Source: Fibrobacter sp. UBA4373 (lineage in GTDB: Bacteria; Fibrobacterota; Fibrobacteria; Fibrobacterales; Fibrobacteraceae). From it: a stretch of 21,922 nt of DNA. The notes below the pieces were generated by a model. It did no database searches. It was not told where the DNA came from and saw only the letters and a program-made list of their open reading frames with translations. Location of the stretch: the NCBI GenBank assembly GCA_002390045.1, contig DGSB01000068.1, forward strand, positions 1 to 21,922. Reading direction: 5' to 3'. This document shows positions 13,400 through 19,279 of the stretch, piece after piece. The position numbers and the translations under genes were made by a program. Each line of letters starts with the position of its first letter. The first letter of the stretch is position 1.

Positions 13400-14113
13400 T
13401 TAAAAATCGGAAGTAGCACCGCTTTCGTCCGGTCCATAGTAACCGTCTTCTTCGATATTCGAATTTTCCGGTTCAAAGACCTGGGAAGGCTGTTCTTCTT
13501 CCGAGCTATAGCTGCTTTCAGAAGAGTAGGAGTCTTCAGAAGATCCTTCGGACGTGTAGGTGGCGGTCGTTTCGACTTCTTCCGGAGCGCGGAGTTCGCC
13601 CGTGCTGCCGTACTTGCGCTTTTCGTCTTCGGTCAACTTGTTCGTGATGACTTCAACTTCCGGTTCCTTGCTCGCTTCCTCTTCTTCGCCGGCCATAATG
13701 CGCTGACCGCGTTCCAAGGTGCGCTTGATACGATCCTGACGCATTTGTTCGAGGTTCGTGCCGACCTTCTTTTCGTCTTCCGAAACGATGTACTTCTTGT
13801 TGAAGTCGTCGAGAACTTCCTTGATGCCGATCAGACGGCCCTTACCGTCGACTTTCCACGGCATGCGCTTCAATGCGGAAATGCGGAGACGGCTTGCGGC
13901 GACGCGGTATTCTTCTTTCATCAGACCGCTTTCGTCCGTAATTTCTTCCGCTTCGGATGCCGTTACAAATTTCAAAGCTTCCGGCCAGCGTTCCGCCTGG
14001 GAATTGACGGTGAAGCCGACAAGAGCGTCGTTGATTGCAGTCGGATCGTCTGGCTGGACGCTTGCGCATCCGACGAGACATGCAAAAATCAAACCCAATG
14101 CCATCTTTTTCAT
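13400..14113 (-). CDS. Lipoprotein with acidic serine-rich tail, unknown
   Basis: The 237-residue product has a lipoprotein signal (MKKMALGLIFACLVGC, lipobox L-V-G-C, Cys16). Residues about 23-120 look like a compact helical/beta domain (AINDALVGFTVNSQAERWPEAL...YRVAASRLRISALKRMPWKV...IKEVLDDFN), which could be NTF2-like, but I cannot prove it. A charged helical stretch follows, then a Ser/Glu/Tyr-rich tail (SSEDSYSSESSYSSEEE). The SD GGAGG is well placed seven bases before the ATG. It lies upstream of cmk on the same strand, but a promoter between them suggests cmk can be expressed alone. Function is not recognised. Confidence 0.8.
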   Translation of the reverse strand: MKKMALGLIFACLVGCASVQPDDPTAINDALVGFTVNSQAERWPEALKFVTASEAEEITDESGLMKEEYRVAASRLRISALKRMPWKVDGKGRLIGIKEVLDDFNKKYIVSEDEKKVGTNLEQMRQDRIKRTLERGQRIMAGEEEEASKEPEVEVITNKLTEDEKRKYGSTGELRAPEEVETTATYTSEGSSEDSYSSESSYSSEEEQPSQVFEPENSNIEEDGYYGPDESGATSDF

Positions 14114-14146
14114 CTCAAATCCTCCGAGATAACAATTCGGGTAAAA

Positions 14147-14152
14147 AATATA
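14147..14152 (-). promoter_or_regulatory. -10 box of the acidic-tail lipoprotein gene
   Basis: TATATT on the minus strand, followed by a roughly 27-base leader containing GGAGG. The -35 is poor (TCTAAC at 16 bases). Assigned by eye. Confidence 0.4.
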
Positions 14153-14190
14153 AACAAATTGCGAAACAGTTAGACTCGTTTTTGTAAAAG

Positions 14191-14222
14191 TTACAGATTC
14201 CTTGCATAGGAATTTCTATCAT
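14191..14222 (+). promoter_or_regulatory. Putative promoter of the TraB-family gene
   Basis: TATCAT (14217-14222) lies seven bases before the ATG at 14230, with a possible -35 TTACAG (14191-14196) at a long 20-base spacing. A dyad ATTCC/GGAAT (14197-14213) occupies the spacer. Transcription from here would give an mRNA with almost no leader; no SD is present. Confidence 0.35.
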
Positions 14223-14229
14223 TACGCAT

Positions 14230-15411
14230 ATGAGCGAATTCAACGAAAATGCAGATATTTACCGAATTTCGCGCGCAGATGGCAAGGAATTTATCCTGGT
14301 CGGCACCGCGCATATTTCCCAGGAATCCAAGGATCTGGTTGCGAAGACGATCGAAGAAGAACATCCGGACACCGTTTGCGTAGAACTTGACGAAGGCCGC
14401 TTAAAATCGCTGGAAGATCCGGACCGCTGGAAAAAGACCGATTTGCGAAAGATTATCCGCGAGCACCAGCTGGGCACTTTGATTGCAAACCTCGTTCTCG
14501 GTTCGTACCAAAAGAGAATGGGCATGCAGACGGGAGTTCGCCCCGGCGCAGAACTTTACGGCGCCGTTTTAAAATCCCGCGAAGAGAATGTTCCGACGGT
14601 GCTTGCCGACCGCGATATCAAGGTGACGCTTCGCCGTACCTGGAGCTGCACCCCGTGGTACCGTAAATTTTCGCTGATCGCTTCGCTCTTTGCAAGCCTT
14701 TTCGACAAAACGGAAGTCTCCGAAGAAGAGCTTCGAAAAATCAAGTCCCAGGATTCGCTTTCGACGATGATGCAGGAATTTGGGAAAACGTTCCCCGAAG
14801 TAAAAACCGTGTTGATCGACGAACGGGATCAGTACCTGGCGAGCCGTATCCGCAATGCTCCGGGAAACCGGGTCCTGGCTGTCGTCGGGGCAGGCCATGT
14901 GGCGGGCATCCGCAAGATTATCGAAGAGAATCTGCCACTGCCTTCCGAAGAATCCCTTTGCGAAATCAAGCCGTCTTCGGCGCTATTTAAAATTTTAGGC
15001 TGGACGATTACCGCCTTGATCATTCTTTCGATCATCTGGGTGGGATTCCAGTCGGGACTTGAAAAGGCGGGCGAACTGACACTCAACTGGTTCCTGTATA
15101 CGGGCGGTGGCGCCATGCTCGGGGCGATCATCGCGGGCGCCCATCCGCTTGCGATCCTCACGGCGTTAGTGATGGCGCCTTTTACAGGGCTTACTCCGTT
15201 AATCGGTGTCGGATTTTTTGTGGCGCTTGTACAGGTTTACATGCGCCCACCTCGAGTGGCCGAATTTGAAACGGTATCCGAAGATATTTGGAAAGTTTCA
15301 CGTTGGTGGCGCAACCGCGTGACCCGCGTAATCCTTTGCTTTTTACTTCCTGGCTTCCCGGCGATTATCGGAAAGATCATTGCCCTTGTCGGGATTTATA
15401 AAGCATTTTAA
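14230..15411 (+). CDS. TraB/PrgY-family membrane protein
   Basis: The 393 residues hold an N-terminal TraB (PrgY/pheromone-shutdown type) domain at about 8-235: FILVGTAHISQESKDLV with the GxxH motif, TVCVELDEGRLKSLEDP, VLADRDIKVTLRRTW, and VLAVVGAGHVAGI. This fold is related to the EreA/ChaN/TIKI hydrolase group with conserved His and Glu, and some members are thought to be metalloproteases. The C-terminal 150 residues contain about four or five hydrophobic helices (ILGWTITALIILSIIWVGF; LTLNWFLYTGGGAMLGAIIAG; LTALVMAPFTGLTPLIGVGF; VILCFLLPGFPAIIGKIIAL), so it is an inner-membrane protein. Its target in bacteria is not established. It is divergent from the acidic-tail lipoprotein gene. Confidence 0.9.
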   Translation: MSEFNENADIYRISRADGKEFILVGTAHISQESKDLVAKTIEEEHPDTVCVELDEGRLKSLEDPDRWKKTDLRKIIREHQLGTLIANLVLGSYQKRMGMQTGVRPGAELYGAVLKSREENVPTVLADRDIKVTLRRTWSCTPWYRKFSLIASLFASLFDKTEVSEEELRKIKSQDSLSTMMQEFGKTFPEVKTVLIDERDQYLASRIRNAPGNRVLAVVGAGHVAGIRKIIEENLPLPSEESLCEIKPSSALFKILGWTITALIILSIIWVGFQSGLEKAGELTLNWFLYTGGGAMLGAIIAGAHPLAILTALVMAPFTGLTPLIGVGFFVALVQVYMRPPRVAEFETVSEDIWKVSRWWRNRVTRVILCFLLPGFPAIIGKIIALVGIYKAF

Positions 15412-15435
15412 TGACAGCATATTCCCTTAACTTTG

Positions 15436-15441
15436 TATATT
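15436..15441 (+). promoter_or_regulatory. -10 box of the zapB-zapA unit
   Basis: TATATT, 27 bases before the ATG of the coiled-coil gene, with a strong GGAAGGAG ribosome site in between. The best -35 (TGACAG, 15412-15417) begins at the TraB stop codon, with 18-base spacing. Confidence 0.45.
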
Positions 15442-15468
15442 TTTCCCTAAAGGAAGGAGCTTTGAATC

Positions 15469-16077
15469 ATGAATCTTGAAAATTTGGACGCACTCTCTCA
15501 AAAAATTCAGTCGATGCTGGATGCGCTTCGTCGCGTGAAGGCCGAAAAAGCGGCAGCAGACAAGGCAATCGAAGAAAAATCCGGCGAAATCGCATCGCTT
15601 CAGTCGGATATTTCGAACAAGTCCGCAGAAATTGAAGCCCTGAAGGCCGAAGTTTCGGACAAAAATTCTGAATTGGATTCTCTCCGCGGGGAAATTTCTT
15701 CCCGGGATGGAAACCTTTCTGATGCCCAGAACGAAATCGCTTCCAAGAATTCGGAACTCGAAGCTCTTCGCGCAGAACTCGAAAGCCTGAAGGCTTCCAT
15801 TGCTGGCCGCGATACGGAAATCGAAACCCTCAAGGCGGAAGTCGCCGAAAAGGATGCAAAGATCGAGGAAATGGACAAGGTCGTGAGCGAACAGGATGCC
15901 GAAATCCAGGATGCCCAGGACAAGTTCCAGAACCTTCTTTCGACGATCGAAAACGAACTGGGTACAGACCTTGCTGTTTCGACTCCGGCAGATGAAGCGG
16001 AAGAAGCAGCCGATGTCGATATCAATCAGGATCAGCCGAAGCATGAGGAGTCTGCCCAGACCGATTTTTTCGCCTGA
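15469..16077 (+). CDS. Extended ZapB-like coiled-coil cell-division protein
   Basis: The 202 residues are almost all coiled coil (about 5-165), in which units such as SELDSLRGEIS, SELEALRAELE and TEIETLKAEVAEKDAKIEEM repeat. The N-terminus MNLENLDALSQKIQSMLDAL lines up, without gaps and as recalled, with the start of E. coli ZapB ([20 protein letters not shown]), suggesting the same family with a coil more than twice as long. ZapB joins ZapA to stabilise the FtsZ ring, and here zapA is the very next gene. An acidic, disordered-looking tail (about 168-198) ends in TDFFA, possibly a binding peptide. A strong SD (GGAAGGAG) precedes the ATG. The alternative is an unrelated coiled coil that merely shares heptads. 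Confidence 0.75.
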   Translation: MNLENLDALSQKIQSMLDALRRVKAEKAAADKAIEEKSGEIASLQSDISNKSAEIEALKAEVSDKNSELDSLRGEISSRDGNLSDAQNEIASKNSELEALRAELESLKASIAGRDTEIETLKAEVAEKDAKIEEMDKVVSEQDAEIQDAQDKFQNLLSTIENELGTDLAVSTPADEAEEAADVDINQDQPKHEESAQTDFFA

Positions 16078-16111
16078 GGTGGTTCGCAGCCACCGATTCG
16101 TTTGGCATCGG
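16078..16111 (+). promoter_or_regulatory. Two mutually exclusive hairpins between zapB and zapA
   Basis: GGTGGTT/AGCCACC (16078-16094, CGC loop) and CCGAT/ATCGG (16093-16111) share two bases, so they compete. They fill the gap directly after the zapB stop and precede the zapA ribosome site. They may set relative expression or RNA processing; no T-run, so not a classical terminator. Confidence 0.35.
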
Positions 16112-16134
16112 AATGAAGGATGAATGAGGTAAAG

Positions 16135-16476
16135 ATGGACGAACAAGAATCCGCCTTGCATACGGCTCGGGTCGAAATCGGAACGGACCGGTTTCAGATC
16201 CAGACAGACCTTACCGATGCTGAACTCTCTGCGATCGTTACCTATGTGACGAAAAAAGTGCAGGCTTATGTGAGCTCGGATGCCCGCATGGATATGCGAA
16301 AGCAGCTTTTGCTCATGGCGATGGATATCACATCGGAACTTTTCGATATGAAACGTCGCCATGCCAGGTATAAGGAATATTATCTGGAAAGTCAAAAAGT
16401 AGCAGGCGTATTATCCTCGATGCTCGAAGACGAACTTGCAAAAATGGATTCCCCGTCCGACGTGACAAAAAAATGA
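16135..16476 (+). CDS. zapA: Cell division protein ZapA
   Basis: The 113-residue product has the ZapA pattern: an N-terminal beta-hairpin (ARVEIGTDRFQIQTDLTD), a helix (AELSAIVTYVTKKVQAYVSS), then a long helix (MDMRKQLLLMAMDITSELFDMKRRHARYKEYY) ending in a coiled tail. ZapA binds and cross-links FtsZ protofilaments at midcell. The ATG at 16135 has GAGG five bases upstream; an in-frame ATG at 16120 would add five residues and also has a GAAGG, so the start is not certain. It follows the ZapB-like gene and precedes a 6S RNA gene, as zapA does in many proteobacteria. Confidence 0.85.
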   Translation: MDEQESALHTARVEIGTDRFQIQTDLTDAELSAIVTYVTKKVQAYVSSDARMDMRKQLLLMAMDITSELFDMKRRHARYKEYYLESQKVAGVLSSMLEDELAKMDSPSDVTKK

Positions 16477-16508
16477 CATAAGTTTGGAAATAAAAAGACA
16501 AGAAAGCA

Positions 16509-16537
16509 TTGTACTATTTTAATTTCCAAGTTATATT
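16509..16537 (+). promoter_or_regulatory. Promoter of the 6S RNA gene
   Basis: TTGTAC (16509-16514) and TATATT (16532-16537) with exactly 17 bases between them predict a start near 16544, just at the base of the RNA's closing stem. Confidence 0.75.
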
Positions 16538-16543
16538 ATGTGT

Positions 16544-16747
16544 AGGCATCCATCGGTAGTTATGCCCGATCTAACAAGATTCAATCAGCTCCGAACTCTT
16601 TCTTGAATGTTTATGCCCGGTCGCTTGACCCTGAAAAACTGCTAAGGAAGGTGGGCTATCTTTTTACAAGAGTAGCTTCGAGCGTATAGAACCCGATAGG
16701 ATGCCAAATTTTTATCAAAAAGACCAACGGTGACGTTGGTCTTTTTT
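16544..16747 (+). ncRNA. ssrS: 6S RNA (regulator of RNA polymerase)
   Basis: 6S RNA binds housekeeping RNA polymerase by mimicking an open promoter. Here a 12-bp closing stem is seen: GGCATCC/GGATGCC plus ATCGG/CCGAT with one bulged A (16545-16556 with 16693-16705). Inside, ACAAGATTCAATCAGCTCCG (16574-16593) resembles, from memory, the ACAAGAATGTGGCGCTCCG stretch of E. coli 6S. The apical hairpin GGTC-GCTT-GACC is followed by CTGAAAAACTGC (16631-16642), like the CTTAAAACTGC after the E. coli apical hairpin. Position directly after zapA matches the known zapA-ssrS linkage. A near-consensus promoter and a terminator bound the gene; the mature RNA probably ends near 16706 (about 163 nt). There is no credible ORF. 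The sequence is not SRP RNA, tmRNA or RNase P RNA. Confidence 0.82.
16717..16747. terminator. Bidirectional terminator after 6S RNA
   Basis: AAAAAGACCAACG, a GTGA tetraloop and CGTTGGTCTTTTTTT form a 13-bp stem with A- and T-runs on either side. It serves the 6S RNA on the plus strand and the MscS-family gene on the minus strand. Confidence 0.92.
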
Positions 16748-16769
16748 TGTTAAATCAGACAAGGCGAAA

Positions 16770-17891
16770 TCAGGATCGCTGATAGATCTTTAATCCGAAA
16801 AGGGGAAGCTTGGACATCAAATAGTCCACGATATCGGAACCGAAGTTTTCGAAGTCCGCCCAGGCGGTTTCGGTCGTGAACAGGTAAATTTCAAGGGGAA
16901 GGCCGAATCCGGTAGAATTGAGTTCGCGAACAAAAAGAGTCTTTTGAGGATCGACTTTGTCGAGGGAACGGATATATACCGACGCAAATTTGCGGAAAAG
17001 CTGCATATTGATTGCGCGGTCTTTGGCGGAAAGCTTTTCGATTTTGGAACCGAGCATGGCGAGAACCGTTTTGTCGGCTTTGAGCGCCTCGATCTGCTCG
17101 TCCGTTAAGTAGCCAAAAGTCCGGCTGTCGATGAGCATGGTGCGCTGAAGGCAGCGACGTCCGGAATCTTGCATGCGACGCCAGTTCTTGAATGTTGTCG
17201 AGACGATCGTGTATGCGGGCAAAATGCTTGTGGTGTTGTCCCAGTTTTGAATGCGGATGCTGGTGAGCGAAACGTAATCGACCGTACCGTTGACATTTTC
17301 CTTGGGAATTTCGATCCAATCGCCTGTGCGGACCAAATCGAGAAGCGCAATCTGCACTCCGGCTGCAAAGCCCAGGATGGAATCCTTAAAGACCAACATG
17401 AATACAGCGGCGAGAGCGCCTAAGCCGGAAAGGAGAATGACGGGACTCTTGTTCGTGATCTGGGAAACGACAAGGATCGTGCAGATGATGAATCCAAGAA
17501 GGAGCCCGGCCTGGCGTACGCCTTGGATGGGAAGCCCCTGCTTTTTGGGATTCAAAAGAATCAAGTCCGCCAGAGCTCTCAGGCAGGAATCGTAGACGAG
17601 GAATCCGACGATGATGAAGTAAATGTTGTTCAGCGTGATCAGCACCTGGAAGAGATTCGGGGAACCCGAAAGAACGGCCGGAAGCCCTTTGTAAAGGATG
17701 ATCGCTGGGACAATATGGGCAAAACGCTCGACCGCGCGGTGTTCGACGAGCAGATCATCAAATTTTCCCTTGCTGTGGATGGCAACTTTTTTGAAAAGGG
17801 GAAGGCAAATGTAACGGCATCCGTAAAGAGAAATGAGGGCGATGCCGCAGAGAAGAAGCAGGGCTTGGTATTGCTGGAACAATTCTATCAT
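16770..17891 (-). CDS. MscS-family mechanosensitive channel, YbdG type
   Basis: The 373-residue inner-membrane protein would release solutes on hypo-osmotic shock. It has about five hydrophobic helices (about 8-28, 60-80, 85-110, 128-145, 150-175). The last is the pore helix with its Gly/Ala pattern (LLSGLGALAAVFMLVFKDSILGFAAGVQIAL), followed by the MscS beta-domain (VRTGDWIEIP, GTVDYVSLTSIRIQNWDNTTSILPAYTIVS, FKNW). Long matches to E. coli YbdG as recalled (LISGLGA.AAV.MLVFKD, RNWDN, FVRELNSTGFGLPLEIYLF near the C-terminus) place it in the YbdG branch rather than classical MscS. The ATG at 17891 has no obvious SD. It is divergent from lepB across 96 bases and ends 22 bases from the terminator. 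Confidence 0.92.
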   Translation of the reverse strand: MIELFQQYQALLLLCGIALISLYGCRYICLPLFKKVAIHSKGKFDDLLVEHRAVERFAHIVPAIILYKGLPAVLSGSPNLFQVLITLNNIYFIIVGFLVYDSCLRALADLILLNPKKQGLPIQGVRQAGLLLGFIICTILVVSQITNKSPVILLSGLGALAAVFMLVFKDSILGFAAGVQIALLDLVRTGDWIEIPKENVNGTVDYVSLTSIRIQNWDNTTSILPAYTIVSTTFKNWRRMQDSGRRCLQRTMLIDSRTFGYLTDEQIEALKADKTVLAMLGSKIEKLSAKDRAINMQLFRKFASVYIRSLDKVDPQKTLFVRELNSTGFGLPLEIYLFTTETAWADFENFGSDIVDYLMSKLPLFGLKIYQRS

Positions 17892-17950
17892 AATTCAAAA
17901 AATAGAAAAATGCTTGAGGAAAATGGGCGCCTTGGATAAAGCCCCAAAAT

Positions 17951-17977
17951 TTGCGATCCGGTAGATTTTTCTATCTT
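17951..17977 (+). promoter_or_regulatory. Putative promoter of lepB
   Basis: TTGCGA (17951-17956) and TATCTT (17972-17977), spacing 15 (16 if TTTGCG is used). The expected start near 17984 leaves a leader of only a few bases before ATG 17988, and there is no SD. Confidence 0.45.
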
Positions 17978-17987
17978 GCAGAGCCAT

Positions 17988-19274
17988 ATGGATTCGAATT
18001 CAAAGAAATTTTCTGTCCCCGGAGTCATTAAAGCGGCTCTCCGAGAAGTCATCATTCCGATTGCGTGCGCATTAGTCGTAATCCAGTATGTGATTCAGGC
18101 TTTCCAGATTCCGAGCGGATCGATGGAAGATACGCTGCTTACGGGCGATTTCATTTTGGGGCTTAAATTTACGTACGGTTCACCGGTTCCGTTCACGCAT
18201 TCCAAATTCCCGGGACTTACCGATCCCAAGGTCGGCGATGTCGTGATTTTCCGCTATCCGGGAGAGCCTGCTTATCCGGATTACGATTACAAGCGTTATT
18301 CGCATCTTGCCGATGCGCTGATGTTTGGAAATTTCTATTGGGATTCCAAGCCTCTTCCGGGAAATCCGCATCTGGTCCATTTTGCCGATGGCCCCAAGGA
18401 TTTTATTAAGCGCTGCGTCGCGGTTTCGGGAGATACGATCGAAGTGAGCCAGGGTGTTCTTTCGCAGAACGGTGTCAAAAATCCGATTCCGGGCAAGGGA
18501 AAGTATACGGCTTACTACCGAACGGGGGTCGCAAGGGATTCTCTGGAAAAGATCCAGGTCCCTGTCCCGGGAGAAAAGATCGATTTAACATCGCTTTCGC
18601 TTCCGAGACTTTGGTGGATTCGCTCCCTGATGATGCAAGAAAATCCAGAGCAGAAAGTGGAACTGGAATTGAACCTTTACAAGGATTCCGTGAAAGTGGA
18701 TGACTTCTTGTTCGAAAAGTTTCGGGTTCCGGTGGAAAACGATCGCGGGCTTTTGCTGAATGCGGTGATGTCGCAGGGTCAGATTATCGGCATGGGACTG
18801 CGCCAGGGAGATACGGTGGAAGGCCCTGCGAAATTTGCTCTGTTTAAGCAGCTTGCGCGGACAGGATTTTTGCCGCGGTTTAATCCGAATGGGCATTATT
18901 CGGGAATGACTCGCCCGGTGAGTTACGATTATTTTGAAGGTTCCCAGCTTGGCGATCTGGCGTACAATGTTTCGCTCGATTCGACTCTCCACTTGGAAGC
19001 GAACATTCTGGTGGATGGCGAAAAGACGAAGGAATATACGGTGCAGTATCCCGTGTACTTTATGATGGGAGATAACCGCGACAATTCCGCAGATAGCCGT
19101 TATTGGGGCTTTGTGTCGAAGCGAAATATCAAGGCAAAAGCTTTTGTCGTGTATTTCTCCTTTGACAATGCCGATGGAAGCTTCTCTTTTGGGAATCCGT
19201 TCAGCTGGTTTAAGATTCCGTTCCAAATTCGTTGGACGCGTATCGGTAAGATCATTCATATGATCGGGGAATAG
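17988..19274 (+). CDS. lepB: Signal peptidase I, large form
   Basis: LepB cleaves Sec and Tat signal peptides at the periplasmic face of the inner membrane. One N-terminal transmembrane helix (about 17-37) precedes box B FQIPSGSMEDTL with nucleophile Ser45. Box D is FIKRCVAVSGD with general-base Lys141, and box E is MGDNRDNSADSRYWG near 361. All catalytic elements are present. At 428 residues it is well over the E. coli length (324): about 220 residues lie between boxes D and E, and there is an extra stretch between boxes B and D (PGEPAYPDYDYKRYSHLADA). This suggests an enlarged periplasmic cap domain. The ATG at 17988 is preferred over TTG 17976, which overlaps the presumed -10. The Ig-like lipoprotein gene follows after five bases. 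Confidence 0.95.
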   Translation: MDSNSKKFSVPGVIKAALREVIIPIACALVVIQYVIQAFQIPSGSMEDTLLTGDFILGLKFTYGSPVPFTHSKFPGLTDPKVGDVVIFRYPGEPAYPDYDYKRYSHLADALMFGNFYWDSKPLPGNPHLVHFADGPKDFIKRCVAVSGDTIEVSQGVLSQNGVKNPIPGKGKYTAYYRTGVARDSLEKIQVPVPGEKIDLTSLSLPRLWWIRSLMMQENPEQKVELELNLYKDSVKVDDFLFEKFRVPVENDRGLLLNAVMSQGQIIGMGLRQGDTVEGPAKFALFKQLARTGFLPRFNPNGHYSGMTRPVSYDYFEGSQLGDLAYNVSLDSTLHLEANILVDGEKTKEYTVQYPVYFMMGDNRDNSADSRYWGFVSKRNIKAKAFVVYFSFDNADGSFSFGNPFSWFKIPFQIRWTRIGKIIHMIGE

Positions 19275-19279
19275 TCGAG

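Noticed and set aside
16544..16706. The structured RNA as SRP RNA, tmRNA or RNase P RNA
   Set aside because: The SRP GGTCAGG/GGAAGGAAGCAGCC core, the tmRNA tRNA-like ends and the RNase P GAGGAAAGTCC motif are all absent. Length, closing stem and zapA context fit 6S.
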